DNA of 64,000 nucleotides. Source: an uncultured Paracoccaceae bacterium (lineage in GTDB: Bacteria > Pseudomonadota > Alphaproteobacteria > Rhodobacterales > Rhodobacteraceae). Of the stretch, positions 37,062 to 45,830 are shown in pieces (position 1 is the first letter of the stretch; each line of letters opens with the position of its first letter). The stretch lies in assembly GCA_947499635.1 (NCBI GenBank), contig CANMPD010000007.1, positions 1 to 64,000 of the forward strand, read 5' to 3'. The notes under the pieces are model-generated. The model made no database searches, was not told the origin of the DNA, and saw nothing but the letters and a program-made list of their open reading frames with translations. A program made the translations under genes and the position numbers.

Positions 37062-38849
37062 CTATGCTACGGATGCAAATGATTCATCACCATGTGCACT
37101 GGGCTGTGAGGCCTCCTGAGGGATAGCAAATTTGTGCGAACTTTTTTCCAGTTCTCGCGTCTCGTCACGCAAGCGCTGTGTCGAGGCTGCAGATTCTTCA
37201 AACATAGCGGCATTTTGTTGTGTGACTTGATCCAATTGATTTGCTGCGGTGGAAATTTCACTGATGCCCAATGACTGTTGTTTGGTCGCTGATGCCATCT
37301 GGCGAACGATCTCTTCAATTTCTGAGACGTTATTCGTAATTGTGGACAGTGCTTCACCTGAATTCGTCGCCATAGAGACACCAACTTCGACTTGTTTCGA
37401 AGCTTCGGCAATCAGAACTGCGATATCCTGGGCTGCATCCGAAGATTTTGCTGCGAGCGCGCGAACCTCTGATGCGACAACTGCAAAGCCGCGTCCGGCT
37501 TCACCAGCGCGCGCGGCCTCGACACCTGCATTCAGGGCTAATAGGTTGGTTTGGAAAGATATATCATCAATCATCGCTGTAATATTTGAGATTTTCTGAG
37601 AGCTTTCGGCAATATCCTGCATCGCTTTGATGGTTTGAGCGACAATTTCGCTTCCGTGTTGTGATTGGTCACGAGTTTGGCTTACTTTAGCTGCCGCGTT
37701 GTCTGCTTCTTTTGTTGAGGTATTCAAAGATGTCGACAATTCCTGTAACGCCGCGGTTGTCTGCTCTAGGGAGGCGGCTTGAGTTTCTGTACGTATACCC
37801 AATTCTTCAGAGGATTTATCCAAGGCATGGGCTTCGTTGTTGATCGAACTAACAGAGCTTACGATTTCACTCAGCAATGTGGCCATGCGGTCAACGGCTG
37901 CATTATAGTCGTGACGTAAGGGCTCAAATTCTTCTGAGAATTTCGTGTCAATTTGAGCATTCAGATCACCGGATGACAGTTTCCCAAGGTTTTCCGAGAG
38001 TTTGGATACGACAACCGCGCGTTCTTGCGCATGTGCACGTTCTTCTGTTTCAAGTTCTTCTTGGCGGATAAGTGAGCCCCGGAACACGTCAAGGGTACGC
38101 GCCATATCGCCCACCTCTGATTTGCTTTTCGTGGAAGGGATTGGCGTGTTGGTGTCGCCATTTGCCAGACCTTCCATGCGATTTTTTAATCCACTGAGAG
38201 GTTTCGTGACAGAGCGTGCCAACAAGGATGACATACACGTCAACGCGCCAAGGGATACGATAAGAACAGCAATAAGAACATTACGTAGCTTTGCGATGTC
38301 TGCATTGATATCGATGAAATACGCACCCGTACACAGGACCCAACCCCAAGGTTCAAAGAGTTTAACATAGGTCATTTTGGCGTGCTCGCCCTCAAGCCCT
38401 GGGGCGGTCGCGGGGTATTCAACCTTTCCTTCGCCTTGAGCTTTGGCAAGCTCGACCATTTCCCGGCTAAGAAAGCGGCCTGTGGCCTTGTGTTGGGTAT
38501 CCATTGCATAAGAACCGGCAAGGTCATGTTTGACACCATGCATCAGTTCGTAACCTTCGAGGCTGTACACAAAGTAATACCCGTTTTCATTATATCTTGT
38601 GTACTTAATGAGGTCGATCGCCGTCGCTTGCGCTTCTTGGAGGGTTAATTCTCCCGCGTCTACTTTATCCTGAAGGCTTTGAAAGTAACTGAGATTGTTT
38701 GTCAGCAGTTCTTTCAATTTGGTTTCACGCTGTGCGTAGGCGCTTTGGGTTGCCTGATTCAGGAAGAAAAGCGTCAGGCCGGATGTGATCATTAAGGACA
38801 AAGCGACAATGGCAAAAATACGCGCCGGTACTCTATGTATAAATTGCAT
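37062..38849 (-). CDS. Methyl-accepting chemotaxis protein with Cache domain
   Basis: 595 residues. A first membrane helix at about 12-30 and a periplasmic single-Cache domain (about 35-185, with the N-E-N-G-Y-Y-F-V-Y motif typical of Cache_2) are followed by a second helix at about 190-210, a HAMP domain (about 212-265) and the signalling domain (about 330-560), with the hairpin tip [20 protein letters not shown]. It senses an unknown small ligand and signals through CheA/CheW, for which no genes are in the window. It sits between two identical tRNA-Glu genes. Confidence 0.92.
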   Translation of the reverse strand: MQFIHRVPARIFAIVALSLMITSGLTLFFLNQATQSAYAQRETKLKELLTNNLSYFQSLQDKVDAGELTLQEAQATAIDLIKYTRYNENGYYFVYSLEGYELMHGVKHDLAGSYAMDTQHKATGRFLSREMVELAKAQGEGKVEYPATAPGLEGEHAKMTYVKLFEPWGWVLCTGAYFIDINADIAKLRNVLIAVLIVSLGALTCMSSLLARSVTKPLSGLKNRMEGLANGDTNTPIPSTKSKSEVGDMARTLDVFRGSLIRQEELETEERAHAQERAVVVSKLSENLGKLSSGDLNAQIDTKFSEEFEPLRHDYNAAVDRMATLLSEIVSSVSSINNEAHALDKSSEELGIRTETQAASLEQTTAALQELSTSLNTSTKEADNAAAKVSQTRDQSQHGSEIVAQTIKAMQDIAESSQKISNITAMIDDISFQTNLLALNAGVEAARAGEAGRGFAVVASEVRALAAKSSDAAQDIAVLIAEASKQVEVGVSMATNSGEALSTITNNVSEIEEIVRQMASATKQQSLGISEISTAANQLDQVTQQNAAMFEESAASTQRLRDETRELEKSSHKFAIPQEASQPSAHGDESFASVA

Positions 38850-39080
38850 TTGGATATCCCATAAAAGCAGTCACCGCCAATTAGGAAGTGAATTTGAAGG
38901 CTATTTGGTATACCATTTAGATCGTGCAGCATAAATATTACGTAAATATCAAGCTGCGAACGCGCTTTGATTGGTCAAAGTCAATAAAATTTGAGGAAAT
39001 TAACGTTTAAGTACTTCGAATTCCAAAGTATGTAAGCTTTGCGAATTCAGCTAACTTAGTAGTCTTATCAGATGCTTAAA

Positions 39081-39155
39081 TGGCATCCCGTAGGGGAATC
39101 GAACCCCTCTTTTCAGGTTGAAAACCTGACGTCCTAACCGATAGACGAACGGGAC
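39081..39155 (-). tRNA. tRNA-Glu (UUC), copy 2
   Basis: Exactly the same 75-base sequence as copy 1, including CCA. The roughly 30 bases on its 5' side also resemble those of copy 1 (GGGAC, then CTC, then GCGTGA, then GGGTTCTA), so the duplication included part of the promoter or leader. Confidence 0.95.
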
Positions 39156-39231
39156 ACTCTGTGCGTGAAGCGGGTTCTAAGAGTTTCGTTGTATAATCGC
39201 AAGAGAAAAAATGGTGGGAGAGGGAAAATAT

Positions 39232-40974
39232 TTAGGCCTCGGCAGCATCTTCTAGGCGTAATTGAGCAGTTTGTCGGCCACCCCAGGTGTTAACCTCTAA
39301 GCGACCCGCAACATGAAAGCGCGCGCCGCCGTGGTCCAGCATGCGCTGACCAAGGGGGGTATCGAATGCGCCAAAACAGATGGCGTCGATATTAGCTCCG
39401 AGCCCGTCTGTCAGAGAGACCTTTAGATGAGTTTCCCCGACACGTTTTGCAAATCGCACGGCGAGGTCAGGAAAACTGTATCGCGGGGCAGGCGCCCCAG
39501 CGCCAAATGGGCCCGCACGCTCGATTTGTTCGATTAAATCCACAGATGCGGCGCCGGGCATTAACATGCCATCAAGTTTCAAATCTGAAGGACCAAGATC
39601 GCCAGCCCCTTGTTTTTCGAGCAAATCAGAGAGGCGCGCCATTGCCATGTCTAGCTTATCTCGTGCAACTGTCAGGCCGGCCGCCATTTTGTGTCCGCCA
39701 CCTTTGAGTAGGGCGCCATCTGCCGCGCAGCGTTGAATGGCTGCCCCAAGGTCAATGCCGGAGACTGAACGCCCCGATCCTTTGCCTTCATCACCGTCAA
39801 GACCGATCACCACGGCAGGGCGGCCTGTTGCTTCTTTGAGGCGAGAGGCGACGATACCAACCACACCGGGGTGCCAGCCTTCGCCTGCAGCCCAGACCAA
39901 GGGAGCATCAAAACCACGTTCTTCGGCTTGTTCCAATGCTGCCGCACGTACGGCGTTTTCTATGTCACGTCGTTCGGTGTTGAGCTGATCAAGGCGTTCG
40001 GCCAAAGCCTGTGCTTCATGCGGATTCGTGGTTGTCAAAAGGCGTGCGCCAAGGTCTGCTTTGCCAATGCGCCCACCGGCATTGATCCGCGGCCCAAGCA
40101 GAAAGCCTAGATGGTAGGTTGAGGGAGAGGCATCCATCCGGCTGATATCGGATAAAGCGACGAGGCCAATACGTTGGCGCCTTGCCATCACTTTGAGGCC
40201 TTGTCGCACCAAGGCACGGTTGGCGCCAATAAGTGGAGCCACGTCGGCCACGGTGGCCAATGCGACGAGGTCGAGTAAAGCCATCAGATCCGGGCCAGTG
40301 CCGAGACCCTTTTCACGGGCTTGCCTGCGTGTCTCAACAAGCATGAGGAACACAACACCAGCGGCGCAGAAATACCCCAGTTCGCCGTCTTCATCTTGAC
40401 GGTTTGGGTTCACGACGGCGACACATTCGGGCAGGGTTTCGCCGCCGAGGTGGTGATCCAGAACGACGACATCCGCACCCTGGGCCGCTGCGATTGGACC
40501 ATGAGACAGGGTCCCGCAGTCGACGCAGATAATCAAATCATGATCCCGCGCCAATCCAGACATAGCCGCATCATTTGGGCCATAACCTTCGTCTATACGA
40601 TCAGGGATATACAGTGTTGCCTCTTGGCCAACCTCTTGAAGGTAGACCATTAACAGTGCTGCCGAGGAGCCACCGTCAACATCATAGTCGGCAAATATTG
40701 CGATGCGTTGACGTTTTTCAACCGCTTCGAGAAATCGTGCGGCGGCGATTTCCATGTCTTTCATTTTACGTGGATCAGGAAGAAGCTCTTTGAGCTGCGG
40801 ATTTAAAAAACCGGTGGCTTCATGCGCTGGAACGTTACGACGTGCGAGAACCTGACAGACAGCAGGAGGAAGGTCAGTGGTTTGGGCAATATGTTCACTT
40901 GCGCGATCCAAATCGAGGCTTGGACCAACCCATCGCCGCCCCGTCAGAGAGGTCTCAACGCCAAGAAAGCTCAT
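39232..40974 (-). CDS. recJ: Single-stranded-DNA-specific exonuclease RecJ
   Basis: 580 residues, DHH superfamily: motif I D-Y-D-V-D at 96-100, the D-H-H triad at 173-175, and a C-terminal DHHA1 domain with K-G-G-G-H-K-M-A-A-G and an OB-fold tail. It degrades 5' ssDNA overhangs in recombination and mismatch repair, Mg/Mn-dependent. It is last in the hom-glpX-recJ row, behind a hairpin terminator. Confidence 0.93.
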   Translation of the reverse strand: MSFLGVETSLTGRRWVGPSLDLDRASEHIAQTTDLPPAVCQVLARRNVPAHEATGFLNPQLKELLPDPRKMKDMEIAAARFLEAVEKRQRIAIFADYDVDGGSSAALLMVYLQEVGQEATLYIPDRIDEGYGPNDAAMSGLARDHDLIICVDCGTLSHGPIAAAQGADVVVLDHHLGGETLPECVAVVNPNRQDEDGELGYFCAAGVVFLMLVETRRQAREKGLGTGPDLMALLDLVALATVADVAPLIGANRALVRQGLKVMARRQRIGLVALSDISRMDASPSTYHLGFLLGPRINAGGRIGKADLGARLLTTTNPHEAQALAERLDQLNTERRDIENAVRAAALEQAEERGFDAPLVWAAGEGWHPGVVGIVASRLKEATGRPAVVIGLDGDEGKGSGRSVSGIDLGAAIQRCAADGALLKGGGHKMAAGLTVARDKLDMAMARLSDLLEKQGAGDLGPSDLKLDGMLMPGAASVDLIEQIERAGPFGAGAPAPRYSFPDLAVRFAKRVGETHLKVSLTDGLGANIDAICFGAFDTPLGQRMLDHGGARFHVAGRLEVNTWGGRQTAQLRLEDAAEA

Positions 40975-40990
40975 ATCTTTGCTCCAACAG

Positions 40991-41016
40991 AAAAGGCCGG
41001 ATCTTATGATCCGACC
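40991..41016 (-). terminator. Terminator between glpX and recJ
   Basis: On the minus strand a 9-bp stem (GGTCGGATC with GATCCGGCC, one G-T pair) and a 4-base loop are followed by TTTTC. It probably terminates or attenuates the hom/glpX transcript before recJ, whose start codon lies 17 bases on. Confidence 0.75.
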
Positions 41017-41058
41017 TGGGCTGTTTTACGCGGGCTTTTCAAGAACCGCAATTCCTCC

Positions 41059-42036
41059 TTATGAGGACAGTGGTGTACGGTAAGACATGCGACGTACGGA
41101 ACCAGTTTTGGATCGCATCAACAATGTGGTGGTTTCAATCCAGCCGGGCTCGCGCTTGACGGCAGGGAGCAGAGTTCCGCCTGTCACGCCGGTTGCGGCA
41201 AAGATAACGTCCTGCGTGACCAGTTCATCACGGGTGTAAATCCGGTCGAGGTCGGTGATACCCGCTTTGGCAGCACGGGCTTTTTCGTCGTCGTTACGGA
41301 ACAACAGACGGCAAAAGATCTGGCCACCCATACACTTTAAAGCCGCCGCAGCAAGGACGCCTTCGGGCGCTCCACCGGATCCCATATACATGTCGATACC
41401 TGTGATTTCGGCTTCGGCGCAGTGCATAACACCTGCAACATCGCCATCAGTGATCAGGCGGATAGAGGCACCGGTGTCGCGAACTTCGGCAATCATTGTC
41501 TCGTGGCGGGGGCGCTCAAGAATGCAAACGGTGATATCAGCCGGAGTACAACCTTTGGCTTTGGCCAAGGCTTCTACGCGCTCACGCGGAGACATGTCGA
41601 GCGTTACAACGTTATCTTCGTAACCCGGACCAACAGCCAGCTTTTCCATATATGTGTCTGGGGCATGTAGCATTGATCCGCGCGGTCCCATTGCGATGAC
41701 GGTCAATGCGTTTGGCATGTCCTTTGCAGTGAGTGTGGTGCCCTCAAGAGGGTCCAGCGCGATATCGACGCCGGGGCCTTTGCCTGTGCCGACTTCTTCA
41801 CCGATGAAAAGCATTGGTGCTTCGTCCCGCTCGCCTTCGCCGATGACAACAACGCCTGCGATGTCCATCAAATTCAGCTGTTCACGCATCGCGTTTACGG
41901 CTGCTTGGTCTGCGGCTTTTTCATCGCCACGCCCTACAAGCGGTGCAGAGGCAAGCGCGGCCTGTTCGGCTACACGCGCGAGACCCAGCGAGAGCATACG
42001 GTCGTGAAAGGTCGCGTCGTCGGTGGTCGAAGTCAT
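41059..42036 (-). CDS. glpX: Fructose-1,6-bisphosphatase class II
   Basis: 325 residues, GlpX family: V-V-I-G-E-G-E-R-D-E-A-P-M-L-F-I-G-E-E-V-G and D-P-L-E-G-T-T metal/phosphate-binding motifs. It hydrolyses FBP to F6P in gluconeogenesis and the Calvin cycle. Second in the row after hom, with about 217 bases of spacing containing hom's terminator. Confidence 0.93.
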   Translation of the reverse strand: MTSTTDDATFHDRMLSLGLARVAEQAALASAPLVGRGDEKAADQAAVNAMREQLNLMDIAGVVVIGEGERDEAPMLFIGEEVGTGKGPGVDIALDPLEGTTLTAKDMPNALTVIAMGPRGSMLHAPDTYMEKLAVGPGYEDNVVTLDMSPRERVEALAKAKGCTPADITVCILERPRHETMIAEVRDTGASIRLITDGDVAGVMHCAEAEITGIDMYMGSGGAPEGVLAAAALKCMGGQIFCRLLFRNDDEKARAAKAGITDLDRIYTRDELVTQDVIFAATGVTGGTLLPAVKREPGWIETTTLLMRSKTGSVRRMSYRTPLSS

Positions 42037-42197
42037 CCTGAAAATCCTATCTCAATCTTGGGTCATTCCCTCCACCAAATAGCTGTGGTCTCCCCTAAGG
42101 GGCAAGTATGGTTGCGCTCACATTGTAAGAATTTGTAAAGCATACCCGTATTCCCGAATGGTATGGCGATGTTACGACCGCATTGGGATGAGAATAT

Positions 42198-42223
42198 AAA
42201 AAAGCGACCCACTAGGATCGCTT
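42198..42223 (-). terminator. Terminator after hom
   Basis: On the minus strand AAGCGATCC pairs with GGGTCGCTT (one G-T pair), with a TAGT loop, followed by TTTTTATATT. It is a classic rho-independent terminator 31 bases after the hom stop. Confidence 0.85.
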
Positions 42224-42253
42224 TCTTTTCGTTTCGAGTTTCAGTGCTCTATG

Positions 42254-43540
42254 TCAGAGATCTTCAATGCGCAAAACGACAGGGTCACTTTGTAGAACGT
42301 TGGTCTGTGATAAATTGCTAAGCGCTTGATCCATCAAGCTGGTTACACATTTGTGGGTAACAATGAGGACCGGTGCTGCGTTGTCTTCGTGACTATATTG
42401 TCGCATGCGGTCGATCGAGACGCCTGCTTCACCCAAGGCTGCCGCAATTTTTGCCATCGCGCCCGGTTTATCAAGAAGAGTCAAACGCACATAATACGCT
42501 GTAGGTAGGCTGGCCTGCGCCGCAGAAGCTGTTTCGAGGTTTTTTGCAGGTTGGCCAAAGGTCGCAATGCGAAGGCCGCGCGCAATATCGCAAATATCCC
42601 CTATGACCGCACTTGCGGTAGGGCCTTCGCCGGCGCCAGGACCACGTAGGACCACTTGCTCAATCGCATCGCCTTCGACGACAACCATATTTGTGCCGCC
42701 TTCCAGTTGACCCAACGGTGAGCTCGCCGGAACGAGACATGGTGTCATACGTTGTTCCAAGCCACCTGCTGTGCGCTGGGCGACGCCCAAAAGCTTAATA
42801 CGATACCCCATGTCAGCCGCCTGAGCGATATCCTTGAGGGCAATATTTTGAATGCCTTGCAGTTTCACATCGTCAAAGGCAGGTTTGGTTCCAAATGCAA
42901 TGGATGCCAGCAGAGCGAGTTTGTGACCGGCATCAATTCCACCCACATCAAGGTTTGGGTCAGCCTCTAGGTATCCAAGCTCGGCACATTCGTCGAAAAG
43001 GGCATTGTAACCTTGGCCTGTGGCTTCCATGCGGGTTAGGATATAGTTGCATGTGCCGTTCATCACACCCATGACGCGGGTGATTTCATTTCCGGCAAGA
43101 CCTTCGGTTAAGGACTTGATGATCGGTATACCGCCAGCGACTGCGGCTTCAAAGCGGATGACGCTGCCTGCATCTTCTGCCATTTCCGCGAGGGTCTGAC
43201 CGTGTATCGCCAGCAGCGCTTTGTTGGCGGTGACGACATCTTTTCCGGACGCGAGTGCAGCCTCGGTTGCATTTTTGGCAGGACCTTCGTGGCCCCCCAT
43301 CAACTCAACAAAAACATCTACATCGTCCCGCTTTGCCAAGCTGACCGGATCGGTTTCCCAGGCGTAACTGGACAGGGACACACCGCGATCTTTATTGGCA
43401 TCGCGTGCGGAGACGGCAGTAATTGCAATGGGGCGTCCCGTGCGCGCCTCTAGCATGGCTGCATGACGTTGAATGATTTTGATGAGGCCGATGCCGACAG
43501 TGCCCAGACCCGCAATCCCAAGGCGCAGTGGTTGTGTCAT
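42254..43540 (-). CDS. hom: Homoserine dehydrogenase
   Basis: 428 residues: an N-terminal NAD(P) fold with G-L-G-T-V-G-I-G (about 10-17), the homoserine-dehydrogenase catalytic domain with the M-N-G-T-C-N-Y-I-L signature, and a C-terminal ACT domain (about 345-420; L-D-K-P-G-A-M-A) for threonine feedback. It converts aspartate semialdehyde to homoserine. A CTCCC-complementary ribosome-binding site (GGGAGG type) precedes the ATG. Confidence 0.93.
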   Translation of the reverse strand: MTQPLRLGIAGLGTVGIGLIKIIQRHAAMLEARTGRPIAITAVSARDANKDRGVSLSSYAWETDPVSLAKRDDVDVFVELMGGHEGPAKNATEAALASGKDVVTANKALLAIHGQTLAEMAEDAGSVIRFEAAVAGGIPIIKSLTEGLAGNEITRVMGVMNGTCNYILTRMEATGQGYNALFDECAELGYLEADPNLDVGGIDAGHKLALLASIAFGTKPAFDDVKLQGIQNIALKDIAQAADMGYRIKLLGVAQRTAGGLEQRMTPCLVPASSPLGQLEGGTNMVVVEGDAIEQVVLRGPGAGEGPTASAVIGDICDIARGLRIATFGQPAKNLETASAAQASLPTAYYVRLTLLDKPGAMAKIAAALGEAGVSIDRMRQYSHEDNAAPVLIVTHKCVTSLMDQALSNLSQTNVLQSDPVVLRIEDL

Positions 43541-43652
43541 GACGGGAGGTCCTTTTGTTTAATGCGTTGCCTCGCCTTAACGGGTTCCGATGTGTGGTGC
43601 AATCAGATGCAAGAAAGCGTGAGGTAAAATGACAGATAAACCGGCGAGTTTG

Positions 43653-43946
43653 TTACAGCGTGCGCTGGCGTAACGCGGCTGCACGGCGGCGCAAGCGTGC
43701 TGCGGCTTTGTCTAAATCGGTTTTAATTTCGGCATTTTGCTTCTGAGGTAACGCATGGGGCGCGAGTACAGCATCTAGGGGGACGAAATCTGGGTATGGC
43801 TGGCCACGCAAGTCCGAATCTATTTGGTCTTCGATCTGTGGTACACGGGTACAAGCACTGGTGATGAGACTTAGGCATAAGATAAGAATCGCGCTCCCCA
43901 ATGGTGACTGGGCTGGTGCGGCGAAAAGACGAGGTAGCAAACGCAT
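43653..43946 (-). CDS. Small predicted lipoprotein
   Basis: 97 residues from the ATG at 43946 (AGGAAA upstream; the frame reaches back to 44075 but that part is in the neighbour's upstream region). A hydrophobic signal with lipobox T-S-A-C is followed by a charged tail ending in Arg-rich helices (A-A-A-R-L-R-R-R-A-A-A-L-R-Q-R). Family not recognised. Divergent from the membrane-protein gene at 44092. Confidence 0.65.
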   Translation of the reverse strand: MRLLPRLFAAPAQSPLGSAILILCLSLITSACTRVPQIEDQIDSDLRGQPYPDFVPLDAVLAPHALPQKQNAEIKTDLDKAAARLRRRAAALRQRTL

Positions 43947-44091
43947 TTGATTTCCTTTGTTGCATCTCTTGATGCACAATCGCAGGCCCTTAGACAAGTC
44001 TTGCCTGTGGTCTTGGCCTGCTGTCTGGTTCTTTGAACCCATTTCAGATAGGTCAGGAAAAACACTTGATATCAAATAGGGGAGGCGAGAC

Positions 44092-44610
44092 GTGACAGAA
44101 CCACAACAGGACGTTTTGGCGACGGTGGAAGCAACGCAAGCACGGCGGGTTTTTGGCGTGAGTGTATTGGCATTGTTGGGGCTTATGGTCCTTTATATCT
44201 CGGTACTGGCGCCGCCAAGTCTGGGGTGGTTGGTTTTCTTGATCGTGATCGGCGTCACCGCATTAACGATGTCATGGCGTATGTGGCACGCGACTGCGCA
44301 TCGTATCGAATTGACAACGGATGTCTTGCGCTGCTCTGACGGGACGGAAATAGTTCGGATCGATGCGTTGACACACGTGGATCGCGGCGTGTTCGCTTTT
44401 AAACCTTCCAATGGTTTTATTGTGCGGGCCGAAACGCGCAATTCACCTAAGTGGTATCCAGGTCTATGGTGGCGTTTCGGAAAGCGTGTCGCAATCGGTG
44501 GGGTAACCCCGGGAGGTCAAGCAAAAGCAATGTCCGAGATCATCGCGGCATTGATCATGGCGCGTTTGGCGCAAAGCTCGCAGGATCATGATAATAAAGA
44601 GGAATCGTGA
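44092..44610 (+). CDS. Membrane protein of unknown function (two helices, PH-like tail)
   Basis: 172 residues starting at GTG 44092 with GGGAGG upstream. Two hydrophobic helices (about 22-40 and 44-62) precede a roughly 90-residue soluble domain with alternating strands (V-L-R-C-S-D-G-T-E-I and F-I-V-R-A-E-T-R), reminiscent of bacterial PH/GRAM-type domains. The function is unknown. No close partner except the divergent lipoprotein. Confidence 0.7.
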   Translation: MTEPQQDVLATVEATQARRVFGVSVLALLGLMVLYISVLAPPSLGWLVFLIVIGVTALTMSWRMWHATAHRIELTTDVLRCSDGTEIVRIDALTHVDRGVFAFKPSNGFIVRAETRNSPKWYPGLWWRFGKRVAIGGVTPGGQAKAMSEIIAALIMARLAQSSQDHDNKEES

Positions 44611-44685
44611 TATCTGCGGTTTTTAGTTTTGAGAGTTAGGCTTGGCGACCTTTCGCCCAGCCAGTTTTTATTAAGAAGACGCGAT

Positions 44686-45294
44686 TTAGGCGTCGTCGTC
44701 AAAACCGTCATCATGTGTGGACCCATCTGACGTATGCATGCCTTCAAACGCGACCTGTCCTGCGAACCGTGGGCGCGTGAAGACAAAGTTATAGATGTCA
44801 AACACCTCAAACCCAATTCTGGCAAAAGGGGTGACTTCGTTCCATAATTCGACCAGGATGACTCGTTCTTGGTCTGGCATGTTGGGGAGATCGTCTTCAA
44901 CTTCGCTGATTGTGGCATCAGTCCAAATATCAAAAGATGGACCGCGCTCGACAGACCAGTCCACATAGTAGCGTGCATCATCGCCATCCCATTTAACAAC
45001 AGACATGCGCATGGACATATCACTGTCAGTCCGCGTCAAAAGTTGTGCTAGGGAATACATGCTATCGACGTAATCGTCATTCAACTCTGATGTCTCACGG
45101 GAAATCAGATCGGAAATGGTATAGGCGGCTTTAATGTTGACCGTTTCCTGACGAAATGCATCAAATAGCGTTATAACAATCGCTACGATAAACAACAGCA
45201 GTGGCAGATAAAATGCCGCTTCGATAGACACGCTGCCTTCTTGACGACGACGAAATCGGGAAAGATGTGCCAGTGTTTTATGTCGACGCAACAT
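44686..45294 (-). CDS. TadF-like pseudopilin
   Basis: 202 residues from the ATG at 45294, which overlaps the upstream gene's TAA by one base. A basic leader (R-R-H-K-T-L-A-H-L-S-R-F-R-R-R-Q-E-G) is followed by S-V-S-I-E-A-A-F-Y-L-P hydrophobic helix, the pattern of TadE/TadF pseudopilins processed by the prepilin peptidase. It is probably a minor component of the Flp pilus, encoded away from the main cluster. Confidence 0.82.
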   Translation of the reverse strand: MLRRHKTLAHLSRFRRRQEGSVSIEAAFYLPLLLFIVAIVITLFDAFRQETVNIKAAYTISDLISRETSELNDDYVDSMYSLAQLLTRTDSDMSMRMSVVKWDGDDARYYVDWSVERGPSFDIWTDATISEVEDDLPNMPDQERVILVELWNEVTPFARIGFEVFDIYNFVFTRPRFAGQVAFEGMHTSDGSTHDDGFDDDA

Positions 45295-45830
45295 TATTGA
45301 GGCTCCTGAACAAAAGCGCTTGCCGCAGAGATTTTGATCAAACCGTTTTCGTCCGTGAGAGCCGCGCCAAGTCCCCAAGTCGGGATCAATGGATCGTAAG
45401 TCATACAGGCGCGCAGGAACATTAATTCATTGCTGTCACCGTTGACAAAGGTCACGACAGGATCAACGTTTGCTGTGGAGTTAATGCAATCAACGGCTGC
45501 TGGGATCTCGGTCCAGGCGAACGGATCTACTTGGCGCATCTCGAGTTTTAATGAGTTTGCACAATCGTCGATAAAACCTGAGCGCTCACAAATGAGGTCA
45601 CGGATCGTATTGTGTTCCCAGTTTGTGCCGGTTCCAAGGCGAATATCCCGCACGGTTATATCCATCGCACGATCCAACATGGTGGCATAGATATGATAAA
45701 TACCAATTTCGACCGCCATGAAGAGAATAAGAAACATCAGCGGAACGATAATCGCAAATTCAACGGTGGCGTTTCCGTCTTGTTTGCGGCGAAACTGTTT
45801 GAGGGCCTGAACTAAAATGTGCTGTGTCAT
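45294..45830 (-). CDS. TadE-like pseudopilin
   Basis: 178 residues with a leader containing R-R-K-Q-D-G and N-A-T-V-E-F-A-I-I-V-P-L, a canonical TadE motif (E-F-A, followed by a hydrophobic helix). Cysteines occur in the periplasmic part (I-C-E-R-S-G-F-I-D-D-C-A). Its start overlaps the TadG stop by four bases and its stop overlaps the next start. Confidence 0.85.
   Translation of the reverse strand: MTQHILVQALKQFRRKQDGNATVEFAIIVPLMFLILFMAVEIGIYHIYATMLDRAMDITVRDIRLGTGTNWEHNTIRDLICERSGFIDDCANSLKLEMRQVDPFAWTEIPAAVDCINSTANVDPVVTFVNGDSNELMFLRACMTYDPLIPTWGLGAALTDENGLIKISAASAFVQEPQ

Noticed and set aside
36802-39155. Genomic island integrated at tRNA-Glu
   Set aside because: No integrase or att-type partial tRNA 3' end is present; both copies are full tRNAs, so a duplication is more likely than classic island integration.
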